Below are positions 39,729 to 50,174 of a stretch of DNA of 64,000 nucleotides, piece by piece. A program made the position numbers and the translations under genes. A model generated the notes under the pieces. That model was not told the DNA's origin. It searched no databases and saw only the letters and a program-made list of their open reading frames with translations. Position 1 is the stretch's first letter. The number at the start of each line of letters is the position of its first letter. The stretch is from Phenylobacterium sp. (lineage in GTDB: Bacteria > Pseudomonadota > Alphaproteobacteria > Caulobacterales > Caulobacteraceae): the NCBI GenBank assembly GCA_018001015.1, contig JAGNIV010000002.1:248001-312000 (forward strand), read 5' to 3'.

Positions 39729-40592
39729 ATGGCGCTTCCCGACTTCTCTATGCGTCAGCTCCTGGAAGCTGGCGCTCACTTCGGCCACCAGACCCACCGC
39801 TGGAATCCGAAGATGGACCGCTACATCTTCGGTAGCCGTTCCAACATCCACATCATCGACCTCTCGCAGTCGATCCCGCTCCTGCACCAGGCCCTGGTGA
39901 AGGTGCGTGAGGTCGCCGCGTCGGGTGGCCGCGTGCTGTTCGTCGGCACCAAGCGTCAGGCCTCCGATCCGGTCGCCACCGCCGCCAAGCGCAGCGCCCA
40001 GTACTATGTGAACCACCGTTGGCTGGGCGGCACGCTCACCAACTGGCGCACCGTCTCGGGCTCGATCGCGCGTCTGCGCGAGCTGGAAGGCCTGCTGGAA
40101 GGCGGCTCGGAAGGCCGCGCCAAGAAGGAACTGCTGAAGCTGACGCGCGAGCGCGACAAGCTTGAACTGTCCCTGGGCGGCATCAAGGACATGGGCGGCA
40201 TCCCCGACATCATGTTCGTGATCGACACCAACAAGGAAGCGATCGCGATCCAGGAAGCCCGCAAGCTGAACATCCCGGTCATCGCCATCCTGGACACCAA
40301 CTGCAATCCGGACGGCATCACCTATCCTATCCCGGGCAATGATGACGCCGCGCGCGCCATCCAGCTGTATTGCGACCTGATGGCCGACTCGGTCCTCGAC
40401 GGTCTGGCCGCTGGCCAATCGGCCGCCGGCGTCGACCTGGGCGCCTCCGTGGCCCCCATCGAGCCGACCTTGGCCCGTGAGCTGACCCCGGAACCGGTCG
40501 TGACCGAGGCCGAGATGGCCCCGGCCGCTGCTGAACCCGAGACCACCGCGGCGGAAGCCCCGGCGGCTGAACCGACCGCGACCCAGGACTAA
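39729..40592 (+). CDS. rpsB: 30S ribosomal protein S2
   Basis: 287 residues. The S2 core ([29 protein letters not shown]...[16 protein letters not shown]...[20 protein letters not shown]) is complete by about 235. A tail of about 50 residues rich in Ala, Glu, Pro and Thr follows, a common alphaproteobacterial extension. The start ATG 39729 has AGAGGA upstream; an in-frame ATG at 39630 is not conserved. The 181-base leader contains a CCTCC/GGAGG hairpin near 39672-39686 and may serve in autogenous control by S2, but I cannot assign a known leader family. Confidence 0.96.
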   Translation: MALPDFSMRQLLEAGAHFGHQTHRWNPKMDRYIFGSRSNIHIIDLSQSIPLLHQALVKVREVAASGGRVLFVGTKRQASDPVATAAKRSAQYYVNHRWLGGTLTNWRTVSGSIARLRELEGLLEGGSEGRAKKELLKLTRERDKLELSLGGIKDMGGIPDIMFVIDTNKEAIAIQEARKLNIPVIAILDTNCNPDGITYPIPGNDDAARAIQLYCDLMADSVLDGLAAGQSAAGVDLGASVAPIEPTLARELTPEPVVTEAEMAPAAAEPETTAAEAPAAEPTATQD

Positions 40593-40686
40593 GTCGGAGG
40601 CCCGCCTCCGGCGAGCCGACACGAAACACGACACGGCGGGGCTCTAGATGGGTCCCGCCAACCCATTTGATCTGAAGGAGCTCACC

Positions 40687-41625
40687 ATGGCGGAAATCAC
40701 CGCTGCGCTGGTCAAGGACCTGCGCGAGAAATCCGGCGCGGGCATGATGGACTGCAAGAAGGCCTTGCAGGAAAACGGCGGCGACGTCGAAGCCTCCATC
40801 GACTGGCTGCGCACCAAGGGCCTGTCCAAGGCCGCCAAGAAGTCCGACCGCGCTGCCGCTGAAGGCCTGGTGGCCGGCAAGCTGAGCGACGACGGCAAGA
40901 CCGGCGTGCTCATCGAGCTGAACGCCGAGACCGACTTCGTGTCCAAGAACGACAAGTTCCAGGACGCGGCCCGCGACTGCGCCCTCGTGGCCCTGGGCAT
41001 CGACGGCGACGTCGAGGCCATCGCCGCGGCCAAGACCCCCAAGGGCGAGGTCGTCAGCGACGTGATCACCAACCTGATCGCGACCATCGGCGAGAACATG
41101 CGCCTGCGCCGCTCGGCCCGCCTGAGCGTCGCCCAGGGCGCCGTGGCCCTCTACCTGCACAACGCGCAGGGCGATGGCGTCGGCCGTCTCGGCGTGCTCG
41201 TCGCGCTGGAAGGCGCTGGCGACCAGGCCGTGCTGAAGGACGTGGGCCGTAAGATCGCCCTGCACGTGGCCGGCACCCCGACCCCGCCGCTGGCGCTCAC
41301 CGAGGCCGACCTGGACCCCGCCGCCGTCGAGAAGGAAAAGAAGTTCCTCACCGACCAGGCGCTGGAATCGGGCAAGCCCATCGGCGTCGTCGAGAAGATG
41401 ATCGAAGGCCGCATCCGCAAGTGGCAGGAAGAAGTGGTGCTGCTGAAGCAACCCTTCGTCATGAACCCGGACCTGACCATCGAGCAGCTGATCGCCGACA
41501 CCGCCAAGGAAACTGGTTCGCCGGTGACCGTGAAGGGCTTCGTGCGCTTCGCCCTGGGTGAAGGCGTTGAGAAGAAGGTCGACGATTTCGCCGCCGAAGT
41601 GGCGTCGATGACCGGCCAAGGCTAA
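40687..41625 (+). CDS. tsf: Elongation factor Ts
   Basis: 312 residues, the nucleotide exchange factor of EF-Tu. Begins [27 protein letters not shown], the family hallmark, followed by the EF-Tu contact TDFVSKND near 80-87 and the [12 protein letters not shown] end. The ATG at 40687 has AAGGAG seven bases upstream; the in-frame ATG at 40648 is unlikely. It is 94 bases after rpsB, the usual pairing, and ends at a strong terminator. Confidence 0.96.
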   Translation: MAEITAALVKDLREKSGAGMMDCKKALQENGGDVEASIDWLRTKGLSKAAKKSDRAAAEGLVAGKLSDDGKTGVLIELNAETDFVSKNDKFQDAARDCALVALGIDGDVEAIAAAKTPKGEVVSDVITNLIATIGENMRLRRSARLSVAQGAVALYLHNAQGDGVGRLGVLVALEGAGDQAVLKDVGRKIALHVAGTPTPPLALTEADLDPAAVEKEKKFLTDQALESGKPIGVVEKMIEGRIRKWQEEVVLLKQPFVMNPDLTIEQLIADTAKETGSPVTVKGFVRFALGEGVEKKVDDFAAEVASMTGQG

Positions 41626-41648
41626 CTCCAGGCACATAAAAAGACGGC

Positions 41649-41690
41649 CCAAGGGCGCCGTGCGTTCGACGCGCACGGCGCCCTTGGTTT
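41649..41690 (+). terminator. Rho-independent terminator after tsf
   Basis: A 16-bp perfect stem (CCAAGGGCGCCGTGCG with its complement at 41672-41687) around TTCGACG is followed by TTT. It separates rpsB-tsf from pyrH. Confidence 0.85.
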
Positions 41691-41724
41691 ATGTAGTACC
41701 GCCCAAGATTCTCGAGAGCGCCCC

Positions 41725-42444
41725 ATGTCCGACGCCAAGCCGCGCTACAAGAAGATCCTCTTGAAGATGTCGGGCGAGGTCCTGATGGGCGACGCCCTGT
41801 TCGGCATCGACACCGCGACCATCGATGCGGTGGCTCAGGACATCAAGGAAGTGGTGGACGCCGGGGTGGAGCTCTGCCTGGTGGTGGGCGGCGGCAACAT
41901 CTTCCGCGGCGTCTCGCTGGCCGGAAAGGGCATGGACCGGGCCAGCGCCGACTATATGGGCATGTTGGCCACGGTGATGAATGCGCTCGCCCTGCAGGGC
42001 GCCCTGGAAAAGGCCGGCGTGGATACGCGGGTCCAGTCCGCCATCCCGATGGACGCGGTCTGCGAGCCCTATATCCGCAGGCGGGCCCAGCGCCACATCG
42101 AGAAGGGCAGGGTGGTGATCTTCGCCGCCGGCCTCGGCGCACCCTTCTTCACGACCGACACGCCCGCGGCCCTGCGCACGGCCGAGATGGGCTGCGACGC
42201 CCTCTTCAAGGGCACCAGCGTGGACGGCGTCTATACCGCCGACCCCAAGAAGGATCCCAGCGCCCGGCGCTATGAGACCCTCAGCTACCAGGACGTGCTG
42301 GCCCAGGACCTGCGGGTCATGGACGCCTCGGCCATCGCCCTGATGCGCGACAACAACGTCCCCATCGTGGTGTTCTCGATCCGCGAGCGGGGCAACTTCA
42401 TGAAGGTGCTGCAGGGCGAAGGCGTCTTCACCACCATCGCCTGA
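41725..42444 (+). CDS. pyrH: UMP kinase
   Basis: 239 residues, hexameric amino-acid-kinase-fold enzyme that converts UMP to UDP. It shows [15 protein letters not shown] at the start, the glycine loop [10 protein letters not shown] near 53-62, and [35 protein letters not shown]. It begins 35 bases after the tsf terminator stem and starts the pyrH-frr-uppS-cdsA-dxr-rseP-bamA run. Confidence 0.96.
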   Translation: MSDAKPRYKKILLKMSGEVLMGDALFGIDTATIDAVAQDIKEVVDAGVELCLVVGGGNIFRGVSLAGKGMDRASADYMGMLATVMNALALQGALEKAGVDTRVQSAIPMDAVCEPYIRRRAQRHIEKGRVVIFAAGLGAPFFTTDTPAALRTAEMGCDALFKGTSVDGVYTADPKKDPSARRYETLSYQDVLAQDLRVMDASAIALMRDNNVPIVVFSIRERGNFMKVLQGEGVFTTIA

Positions 42445-42482
42445 CCACGCCGACAACCTTTTGACTTGAGGGAGACGCACCC

Positions 42483-43049
42483 ATGGCCGACGCAGAAAAG
42501 CCGGTGCTTTCGCACTACCGGGATCGCATGGACAAGGCGATCTCCGCCCTGAAGGACGAGTTCGCCAGCCTGCGCACGGGCCGCGCCTCGGCCGGCCTGC
42601 TCGATCAGGTGATGGTCGAGGCCTATGGCTCGACCGTGCCCTTGAATCAGGTGGCCGCCGTCAGCGTCCCCGAGCCCCGCTCCATCACCGTCAGCGTCTG
42701 GGACAAGGGCATGGTGGTGTCGGTGGAGAAGGCGATCCGCTCCTCGGGCCTCGGCTTCAATCCGGTCAACGAAGGCACGAACCTACGCATTCCGATCCCG
42801 CCGCTCACTGAGGAGCGCCGCAAGGAGCTGGCCAAGATCGCCGGCAAGTACGCCGAGCAGCAGAAGATCGCCGTCCGCAACGTCCGCCGCGACGCCAATG
42901 ACGACCTCAAGAAGGCCGAGAAGAACGGGGCCATCAACCAGGACGACCAGAAGCGCATGGAGACCGAGGTCCAGAAGATGACCGACGAGGCCATCAAGCG
43001 CGTGGACGAAGCCTTGAAAACCAAAGAGCAAGAGATCATGCAGGTTTAG
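42483..43049 (+). CDS. frr: Ribosome recycling factor
   Basis: 188 residues, a tRNA-shaped protein that, with EF-G, splits ribosomes after termination. The conserved regions [46 protein letters not shown]-like [28 protein letters not shown] and the long helix [19 protein letters not shown] are intact. GAGGGAG precedes the start. Confidence 0.96.
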   Translation: MADAEKPVLSHYRDRMDKAISALKDEFASLRTGRASAGLLDQVMVEAYGSTVPLNQVAAVSVPEPRSITVSVWDKGMVVSVEKAIRSSGLGFNPVNEGTNLRIPIPPLTEERRKELAKIAGKYAEQQKIAVRNVRRDANDDLKKAEKNGAINQDDQKRMETEVQKMTDEAIKRVDEALKTKEQEIMQV

Positions 43050-43086
43050 TCGTCCACACTGCCCCGAAGGACGAAACGGAAAACGC

Positions 43087-43839
43087 ATGGCCTCCGCTCC
43101 CACAGAGCCGCCCGCCAAGGACGCGCCACTGCACGTGGCGATCGTCATGGATGGCAATGGCCGATGGGCCAAGCGCCGGGGGCTGCCGCGCAAACTGGGC
43201 CACCCCAAGGGCGTGGAGGCGATTCGCCGGGTTGTGGAGGCGGCCCCCGACCTGGGCGTCCGCTGGCTCACCCTCTATGCCTTCTCGACGGAGAATTGGG
43301 GCCGGCCGGCCGGCGAGGTCGCCGAGGTCATGCGGCTGCTGAAGCACTATGTGAACAGTGACCTCGACAAGCTGACCCGCGAGGGCGTCAAGGTCCGCAT
43401 CCTGGGCCGCCGCGAAGGCCTGCCGCCGGACGTCGCCGAGATCGTCGAGCGCGCCGAGGCCCGCACCGCCCACAACGACAAATTCTTCCTGCAGGTGGCC
43501 TTCAACTATGGCGGCCGCGCCGACATCGTCGACGCCGCCCGGGCCCTGGTGGCCGACGCCCTGGCCGGGAAGATCGATGCGGCCTCGATCACCGACGCGA
43601 CCTTCGAAGCCCGACTCTCCACCGGCGGCCTGCCGCCCCCCGATCTGGTGGTGCGCACCAGCGGCGAACAGAGGCTCTCCAACTTCCTGCTGTGGGAGTC
43701 GGCCTATTCGGAGTTCGTGTTCCCCGACGTGCTCTGGCCTGATTTCACCCCCGACCATCTGCAGTCGGCGATCGATGAGTTCCACCGGCGTGAGCGCAGG
43801 TATGGCGCCGTCGCGGACGATGTCCTTGCCGCCGGCTAA
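43087..43839 (+). CDS. uppS: Isoprenyl transferase (undecaprenyl diphosphate synthase)
   Basis: 250 residues, cis-prenyltransferase that makes the C55 lipid carrier for cell wall synthesis. HVAIVMDGNGRWAKRRGLPR carries the catalytic Asp22 and the diphosphate-binding loop; LTLYAFSTENWGRP and RTSGEQRLSNFLLWESAYSEFVFPDVLWPDF are the other signatures. Its last bases overlap cdsA by 20. Confidence 0.96.
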   Translation: MASAPTEPPAKDAPLHVAIVMDGNGRWAKRRGLPRKLGHPKGVEAIRRVVEAAPDLGVRWLTLYAFSTENWGRPAGEVAEVMRLLKHYVNSDLDKLTREGVKVRILGRREGLPPDVAEIVERAEARTAHNDKFFLQVAFNYGGRADIVDAARALVADALAGKIDAASITDATFEARLSTGGLPPPDLVVRTSGEQRLSNFLLWESAYSEFVFPDVLWPDFTPDHLQSAIDEFHRRERRYGAVADDVLAAG

Positions 43840-44662
43840 GCGTTTCAACTGGTCCAATCTGGGCGTGCGGGTGGCTTCGGCCACGGTTCTCGTGCCGACT
43901 GCGCTGGCCGCGGTGTGGTTCGACACGGGCCTGGCCGCGGGCGGCTGGCCCTTCCTGGTGATGATCGCCGTGGCCGTCGCGCTACTGTCCATCGAGTGGG
44001 GGGGGATGAGCGCGCCCTACGCGCCGGTCCGTGTCTCCACCGCCGTGACCGTCGCCATCCTGGCCGGGGTGTTCCTGGCGCATCGCGACCATATGTGGCT
44101 CGCTTGGAGCGGGCTGCTGCTGGGGGGCGTGGCCTCCGCCCTGGTGGCCCGCGGTGTGGCCGAACGGCCGGCGGACGCCGCCTTCGGGGTTTTCTACATC
44201 GGCATCGCCTGCATCTGCCTGGTCTGGCTGCGCGCCATGGATCAAGGCCACTGGTGGACCCTGATGCTGTTCGCCATCACCTGGACCGCCGATATCGCCG
44301 CCTTCGCGGTCGGCAGCGCCCTAAAGGGGCCTAAGCTCTGGCCGCGCTTCTCACCGAACAAGACCTGGTCGGGCTTCGTGGGCGGCCTGTTCTTCGCCAT
44401 GGCGGTGGGCGCCCTGATGACCATCATCCCGGCCTTTGAGCTCAACATGGCCGCCGGCGCCCTGGTGGGGTTGCTGGGCGGGCTGGCCACCATGGCCGGC
44501 GATCTCTGGGAATCGGCCTTGAAGCGCCGCTTCGGGGTGAAGGACTCGGGCAACCTCATCCCCGGCCATGGCGGCTTGCTGGACCGGGTCGATGGTCTGT
44601 TGTTCGCCGTGGTGATTATCGCCGCCGCCCGCCTGGTGAACCACCTGGGATGGGGCCATTGA
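43820..44662 (+). CDS. cdsA: Phosphatidate cytidylyltransferase
   Basis: 280 residues with about seven or eight membrane helices. It makes CDP-diacylglycerol, the precursor of all phospholipids. The signature is clear at the C-terminus ([29 protein letters not shown]). Two in-frame ATGs are possible, 43802 and 43820, both inside uppS; I chose the second as it gives a shorter overlap and begins right before the [21 protein letters not shown] helix. Its end overlaps dxr by up to 13 bases. Confidence 0.93.
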   Translation: MSLPPAKRFNWSNLGVRVASATVLVPTALAAVWFDTGLAAGGWPFLVMIAVAVALLSIEWGGMSAPYAPVRVSTAVTVAILAGVFLAHRDHMWLAWSGLLLGGVASALVARGVAERPADAAFGVFYIGIACICLVWLRAMDQGHWWTLMLFAITWTADIAAFAVGSALKGPKLWPRFSPNKTWSGFVGGLFFAMAVGALMTIIPAFELNMAAGALVGLLGGLATMAGDLWESALKRRFGVKDSGNLIPGHGGLLDRVDGLLFAVVIIAAARLVNHLGWGH

Positions 44663-45849
44663 GCCTCCCGCGCCGCCTCAGCGTCCTGGGCTGCACCGGC
44701 TCGGTCGGCGTCTCCACCCTCGACCTCATCGAGAAATCAGGCGCCGAGGTCGAGATCATCGCGCTGACCGCCGGCCGCAATGTCGAACGCCTGGCTCAGC
44801 AGGCCCGCCAATGGCGGCCGAAGCTGGCGGTGATCGAGGACGAAACCAGACTTGCTGAGTTGCGCGACCGGCTCGCCGGGACCGGCATCGCCGCCGCCGC
44901 CGGAGCCAACGCCGTGGTCGAGGCCGCGGCCATGGACGCCCAGTGGGTGATGTCGGCCATCGTCGGATTCGCGGGGCTGGGGCCGACCCTGGCGGCCGCG
45001 CGAGCCGGGGCCATCGTCGCCCTGGCCAACAAGGAGAGCCTGGTCTGTTCCGGGCCGCAACTGCTGCGCATCGCCAAACTGGCGGGCGGGGTGGTGATTC
45101 CGGTCGATTCCGAGCATTCGGCGATCTTCCAGGTCTTCGACCCCATGGTCGCCCAGCACGTCTCACGCCTGGTGCTCACCGCCTCGGGTGGACCATTCCG
45201 GGGCTGGACGCGGGATCAGATGCGCCTGGCCAGCGTCGAGCAGGCCGTGGCCCATCCGATGTGGGACATGGGGGTCAAGATCTCCATCGACTCGGCGACC
45301 ATGATGAACAAGGGTCTGGAGATGGTGGAGGCGGCCTATCTGTTCGCCATGCCGCCCGAGCGGGTCGATGTGATCGTCCATCCGCAGTCGATCATCCATT
45401 CGATGGTGGAATATGTTGACGGCTCAACCCTGGCCCAGCTCGGCGCGCCGGATATGCGAACCCCGATCGCCTGCGCCCTGGCCTGGCCCGACCGTCTTCC
45501 CTGGCCTGCGCCCAAGCTGGACCTGGCTCAGGTCGGCCAACTCACCTTCGAGGCGCCCGACTACGAGCGATTCCCCGCGCTTCAGATCGCCAAGGACGCC
45601 CTGGCGGCCGGCGGCGCGGCCCCCGCGGTGATGAACGCCGCCAATGAGGTCGCGGTGGCCGCATTTCTTGACCGTCGCATAGGCTTTCTCGATATTGCCG
45701 CAATCGTAGCCGACACACTCGAACGTGTTGAGGCCAAGGGCCTCGCGGGGGAACCCAACAGCGATGTCCTCGAGGGTGCAAAGGCGACAGATGCAATGGC
45801 GCGTCGCGTTGCGTGCGATGTCGTCGCCGGCCTTTGTCCGGCGTCGTAA
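44650..45849 (+). CDS. dxr: 1-deoxy-D-xylulose 5-phosphate reductoisomerase
   Basis: 399 residues, NADPH-dependent second enzyme of the MEP isoprenoid pathway. NADPH loop GCTGSVG near 14-20 (Cys in place of the usual Ser/Ala), NKESLVCSG, metal and substrate residues in [11 protein letters not shown], the flexible loop [24 protein letters not shown]. The ATG at 44650 overlaps cdsA; a TTG at 44659 (giving [11 protein letters not shown]) would overlap only four bases and is a real alternative. It feeds uppS nearby in the cluster. Confidence 0.95.
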   Translation: MGPLSLPRRLSVLGCTGSVGVSTLDLIEKSGAEVEIIALTAGRNVERLAQQARQWRPKLAVIEDETRLAELRDRLAGTGIAAAAGANAVVEAAAMDAQWVMSAIVGFAGLGPTLAAARAGAIVALANKESLVCSGPQLLRIAKLAGGVVIPVDSEHSAIFQVFDPMVAQHVSRLVLTASGGPFRGWTRDQMRLASVEQAVAHPMWDMGVKISIDSATMMNKGLEMVEAAYLFAMPPERVDVIVHPQSIIHSMVEYVDGSTLAQLGAPDMRTPIACALAWPDRLPWPAPKLDLAQVGQLTFEAPDYERFPALQIAKDALAAGGAAPAVMNAANEVAVAAFLDRRIGFLDIAAIVADTLERVEAKGLAGEPNSDVLEGAKATDAMARRVACDVVAGLCPAS

Positions 45850-45863
45850 GGAGTAACCGCGCC

Positions 45864-47069
45864 ATGCTTTCATTGCTGCAAACCGCTGTCTCCTTCGTGC
45901 TGGTGCTGACCCTTGTGGTCACCGTCCATGAGCTGGGCCACTTCTGGGCCGCTAAGAGCTTCGGCGTCGCCATCGACCGGTTCTCGATCGGCTTCGGGAA
46001 GGCGATCGCCTCCTGGACCGACAAGTCCGGCGTGCAATGGCGGATCGGCTGGGCGCCGGTGGGCGGGTATGTGGCCTTCTCCGGCGATGACAACGCCGCC
46101 AGCGTCCCCGACCAGGACGACCTGGACACCATGCGCCAGGCCATCGTGGCTCGGGAGGGGCAGGGGGCGCTCTCCCGCTATTTCCACTTCAAGCCGATCT
46201 GGCAGCGCGCGGTGATCGCCGCGGCCGGCCCGATGGCGAATTTCGTCCTCGCCGTCGTTATTTTCGCCGTCCTGATCCTGGCGCTGGGGGAACATCTGCT
46301 GCCGGCCAAGGTGGCTTCCGTCACCCCTGGCAGTCCCGCGGCGGCGGCCGGCTTCCGGCCTGGCGACCTGATCGCGGAGGCCGATGGCCGGCCGGTCAAG
46401 AGCTTCATGGACCTCGGCGAGGTGGCGCAACTCCGAGTGAACCTGCCAACCGAGTTCGTCGTGCGACGCGGGGCGCAGGACGTCACACTGACTGCGACTT
46501 CCAAGCTGCAGATGCGCTCTGATGGGCTCGGCGGCGAGCGCATGCAGGGAACCTTGGGCATCATCCCCGCCCAAGCGCCCGAAGACTTTGTTCACGTCCG
46601 CTACAACCCCATCGAAGCGGTCGGCAAGGGCGTCGAACGCACCTGGCGCGTGCTCAGCACCACGGTCTACTACCTCGGCCGGATGGTGACGGGCCAGGTC
46701 TCGGCCGATCAGTTGAGCGGCCCACTAGGTATCGCCCGCGTTTCGGGCCAGGTGGCTCAGGCTGGAGCGGTCGGCGCGCCGGATCTCGGCTCACAGATTC
46801 TGGGCTCCGGCGTCGCCCTCCTGGGTCTGGCCGCCGTGCTTTCGGTGGGCATCGGGTTCATGAACCTGCTGCCGGTGCCCGTGCTGGACGGGGGCCACCT
46901 GCTGTTCTACGCCTACGAAGCTGTGGCCCGCAGGCCTCTCGCGGCCAAGGTTCAGGCCGCCGGCTATCGTGTGGGCCTTGCGCTGTTGCTGGGATTGATG
47001 TTGTTCGCGACCTGGAACGATCTGCAGCAACTGCGTGTGTTCAAAATCCTCGGCGGTCTGCTTTCCTGA
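45864..47069 (+). CDS. rseP: RIP metalloprotease RseP (site-2 protease; MmpA in Caulobacter)
   Basis: 401 residues. Zinc site His22-Glu23-x-x-His26 (VHELGH) lies in the first membrane helix, a PDZ domain lies near 150-240 (ASVTPGSPAAAAGFRPGDLI), and the LDGGH motif near 338-342 is in a later helix. The enzyme cuts regulatory membrane proteins inside the bilayer; the Caulobacter homologue MmpA cleaves PodJ. Strong AAGGAG site 10 bases before the ATG 45864, right after the dxr stop. It precedes bamA, the usual order. Confidence 0.95.
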   Translation: MLSLLQTAVSFVLVLTLVVTVHELGHFWAAKSFGVAIDRFSIGFGKAIASWTDKSGVQWRIGWAPVGGYVAFSGDDNAASVPDQDDLDTMRQAIVAREGQGALSRYFHFKPIWQRAVIAAAGPMANFVLAVVIFAVLILALGEHLLPAKVASVTPGSPAAAAGFRPGDLIAEADGRPVKSFMDLGEVAQLRVNLPTEFVVRRGAQDVTLTATSKLQMRSDGLGGERMQGTLGIIPAQAPEDFVHVRYNPIEAVGKGVERTWRVLSTTVYYLGRMVTGQVSADQLSGPLGIARVSGQVAQAGAVGAPDLGSQILGSGVALLGLAAVLSVGIGFMNLLPVPVLDGGHLLFYAYEAVARRPLAAKVQAAGYRVGLALLLGLMLFATWNDLQQLRVFKILGGLLS

Positions 47070-47099
47070 CCCCCCCCATTTCCGTTGACGGCAGAAACG

Positions 47100-49499
47100 A
47101 TGCAAAGAACCCGCGCCCACAGCGCCGCGCTCGCCTCCGGCCTCGCCCTGCTCCTGGGCTCGACCGCGCTTACCCTGCCGAGTCTCGCCTTCGCCCAGGC
47201 CGCTGAGCAATCTGGCGTCGTGCAGCGGATTATTGTCGAGGGCAATGAGCGGATCGAGCAGTCGACCGTGCTTTCCTACCTGCCGATTCAGCCCGGGGAG
47301 ACCGCCGATCCGGCCAAGCTCGACCTGGCGCTGAAGGCTCTATTCCGCACCGACCTGTTCTCGGACGTGAAGATCAACCTGCTGAACGGCGACCTGACCA
47401 TCACGGTCGTGGAGAACCCGATCGTCAACAAGGTGGTCTTCGAGGGCAATTCCGGCCTGAAGGAAGACAAGTTGCGCGATGAGGTCACGGTGCGCCCGCG
47501 CGGCATCTTCACCCGCGCCAAGGTGCAGGCCGACGTCCAACGCATCGTCGAACTCTATCGCCGGTCCGGCCGGATCTCCGCCACCGTGACGCCGAAGATC
47601 GTCGAACTGCCCCAAAAGCGCGTCGACCTGATCTTCGAGATCGACGAAGGCCCCAAGAGCGGCGTGCTGCGGGTCAACTTCCTGGGCAACGAGGAATTCT
47701 CCGACAACGATCTGCGCGATGTCGTCGTGACCGAGCAGACCAGCTGGTACAAGTTCTTCTCGTCCAACGCCAACTATGACCCCGACCGTCTCGAGTACGA
47801 CAAGGAGCAGCTGCGCAAGCACTACCGCAACCGCGGCTTCTACGACTTCCGAGTGATCTCGGCGGTGGCCGAGCTGTCCACCGACAAGAACGGCTTCGTG
47901 ATCACCTATACCCTGGATGAGGGCCCGGAATACAAGTTCGGCAAGATCTCCGTGGAGACCGAGCTGCAGAAGTTGGACAAGAACCTGCTGCTGCAACTGG
48001 TGCCGATCCGCTCGGGCGAGATCTACGAAGACGAAAAGATCGAGAGCGCCACAGACTCGCTGACCTTCGCCGCCGGCGCCGCGGGCTTCGCCTCGGTGGA
48101 CGTGCGTCCGCGCTATGTGGCCAACAAGGAAACCAAGACCGTCGATGTGGTCTTCCAGGTCCGGGAAGGTCCGCGCGTCTACGTAGAGCGCATTGATATC
48201 GTCGGCAACAGCCAGACCCTGGATTACGTCATCCGCCGGGAGCTGAACCTCGTGGAGGGCGACGCTTACAACCGCGCCCTGGTGGACCGTTCGAAGAACA
48301 ACATCCGCGCCCTTGGCTTCTTCAAGGACGTCAATATCGAGGAAATTCCGGGCTCCGCCCCCGACCGCACCACTCTGCAGGTCAAGGTCGAGGAGCAGCC
48401 GACCGGCGAGCTCTCCTTCAGCGCCGGTTATTCGTCCGTCGACCAGCTGGTGCTCGACCTCGGGATCACGCAGCGCAACTTCCGCGGCCGTGGCCAGGAC
48501 GTCCGCGCCCGGATCTCGGTGGGCTCCCTGCGCCAACAGGTGGACTTCTCCTTCACCGAGCCGCGCTTCCTGGGCCGCAATCTGCGGGCCGGGGTGGACA
48601 TCTATTCCTACCGCTACGACCTGACCGACTATTCGGCCTATCAGACCAGCACGCTGGGTATGAACCTGCGGGCCGGCTTCCCGCTGACGCTCAACTCGTC
48701 GATGAGCACCCGCTATGTGCTGCGGCAGGACGAGGTGGACATCGATGACAGCTACTGCGATCCGACCCTGCCGGTCGTGTCGCTGTCGCTCTGCGCCCAG
48801 CGCGGGGCGTTCCTGACCTCCCTCGTGGGCTACGGCCTGCGTCTGGATCGCCGGAACAACCCGATCAATCCGACCCGCGGCTTCTATGCTGATATCAGCC
48901 AGGATCTGGCGGGGGTCGGCGGCGACGTGAACTACATCAAGACCGACCTCGCCGGCGGCTGGTATCACGGCTTCAACAAGAATTTCATTCTCAGCGTCAC
49001 CGGCCAGGCGGGCTACATCGCCGGTTGGAGCGGGGACACGATCCGCATCAACGACCGCTCCTACAAGGGCGGCAACAGCTTCCGGGGCTTCGAGACCGCC
49101 GGCCTGGGTCCGCGCGACACCAACTTCGCCCGCAGCGACGCGCTCGGCGGCCGGGCCTACGCCATTGGTTCAGTCGAGATGACCATTCCGACCTTCGTGC
49201 CCGAGCAGTACGGCATCAAGGCCGCCGTGTTCACCGACTTCGGCACCGTTGGCCTGCTGGACGACATCGATAAGCAATATCAGCCCGGCTCTATCAATCC
49301 TGTCACGGGCCTGCCCTATCCTGCCGGGACGCGCGATCCGCTGATCTTCGACGATCTCTCGCTGCGCGCCACGGCCGGCCTGTCGGTGTTCTGGAAGTCG
49401 CCCATGGGTCCCATCCGTTTCGACTTCAGCCAAGTTTTGGCCAAAGAAGACTACGACAAGACCGAAACCTTCCGTTTCTCCACTTCAACGAAGTTCTGA
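47100..49499 (+). CDS. bamA: Outer membrane protein assembly factor BamA
   Basis: 799 residues. A signal peptide ends near residue 33 (PSLAFA then QAAEQ). Five POTRA domains follow to about 420 (VQRIIVEGNERIEQSTVLSYL is the first), and then a C-terminal 16-strand beta-barrel ending in Phe (FSTSTKF). It folds and inserts outer-membrane beta-barrel proteins. I start at ATG 47100; an in-frame TTG at 47085 is possible. It is followed by skp, which encodes its periplasmic chaperone partner, five bases after the stop. Confidence 0.96.
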   Translation: MQRTRAHSAALASGLALLLGSTALTLPSLAFAQAAEQSGVVQRIIVEGNERIEQSTVLSYLPIQPGETADPAKLDLALKALFRTDLFSDVKINLLNGDLTITVVENPIVNKVVFEGNSGLKEDKLRDEVTVRPRGIFTRAKVQADVQRIVELYRRSGRISATVTPKIVELPQKRVDLIFEIDEGPKSGVLRVNFLGNEEFSDNDLRDVVVTEQTSWYKFFSSNANYDPDRLEYDKEQLRKHYRNRGFYDFRVISAVAELSTDKNGFVITYTLDEGPEYKFGKISVETELQKLDKNLLLQLVPIRSGEIYEDEKIESATDSLTFAAGAAGFASVDVRPRYVANKETKTVDVVFQVREGPRVYVERIDIVGNSQTLDYVIRRELNLVEGDAYNRALVDRSKNNIRALGFFKDVNIEEIPGSAPDRTTLQVKVEEQPTGELSFSAGYSSVDQLVLDLGITQRNFRGRGQDVRARISVGSLRQQVDFSFTEPRFLGRNLRAGVDIYSYRYDLTDYSAYQTSTLGMNLRAGFPLTLNSSMSTRYVLRQDEVDIDDSYCDPTLPVVSLSLCAQRGAFLTSLVGYGLRLDRRNNPINPTRGFYADISQDLAGVGGDVNYIKTDLAGGWYHGFNKNFILSVTGQAGYIAGWSGDTIRINDRSYKGGNSFRGFETAGLGPRDTNFARSDALGGRAYAIGSVEMTIPTFVPEQYGIKAAVFTDFGTVGLLDDIDKQYQPGSINPVTGLPYPAGTRDPLIFDDLSLRATAGLSVFWKSPMGPIRFDFSQVLAKEDYDKTETFRFSTSTKF

Positions 49500-49504
49500 T
49501 CCTC

Positions 49505-50134
49505 ATGACGATTAAAAATCTTGTCGCGGCGACCTGTGTCGCCGCGCTGTCGCTCACCGCGAGTTCGCAGGCCTTCGCCCAGGCCGCGGCCGGACCGGCC
49601 ATCACTCACGGACCGGCGATCCCGGGCGTCTGCGTCATGTCGATCGAAGGCGTCATCAGCGGCTCGACCGTCGGCAAATACGTCCAGACCCGCCTGCAGC
49701 AGATCGCCACCCAGGTCGGCGCCGAACTGAAGGCCGAGGAAACAGCCATCCAGAATGACGCCAAGACCCTGGACGGCCAGAAGGCGACCCTTGATCAGGG
49801 GACCTTCGAGCAACGCGCCGCCGCCCTGCAGGTCCGCGCCAACGCCTATCAGCGCAAGTCTCAGCTCCGCGAACGCGAACTGCAGGCGACCCAGCAAAAG
49901 GCGCTTGGCCGCGTTGGCCAGGAACTGGACCCGATCATCCGTCAGGTCTACCAGCAGCGCCAGTGCAGCCTCCTGCTGCAACGCGACGCCCTGGTCATCG
50001 CCAATCCGGCGATGGATATCAGCCCGACCATGACCACGGCTCTGAACGCCAAGATCACCCAGTTCGCTTTCGACCGCGAACGCCTGGACCAACCGGCCGC
50101 AGCGCCGCAAGCTGGCGCCGCCGTCCGCAAGTAG
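49505..50134 (+). CDS. skp: OmpH/Skp family periplasmic chaperone
   Basis: 209 residues with a signal peptide (cleavage likely after SSQAFA, near residue 25). The mature protein starts with a short strand region (VCVMSIEGVISGSTVGKYVQTRLQQIATQVG) and continues as a long, charged, helical coiled coil (about 70-150), as in the tentacle-like Skp trimer that carries unfolded barrel proteins to BamA. The alphaproteobacterial copies are more diverged; here the C-terminal extension is Ala/Gln-rich. Confidence 0.88.
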   Translation: MTIKNLVAATCVAALSLTASSQAFAQAAAGPAITHGPAIPGVCVMSIEGVISGSTVGKYVQTRLQQIATQVGAELKAEETAIQNDAKTLDGQKATLDQGTFEQRAAALQVRANAYQRKSQLRERELQATQQKALGRVGQELDPIIRQVYQQRQCSLLLQRDALVIANPAMDISPTMTTALNAKITQFAFDRERLDQPAAAPQAGAAVRK

Positions 50135-50174
50135 AACGACTCGGCTTATGCGCGGGTCGAGCTGAGAGTGCTTG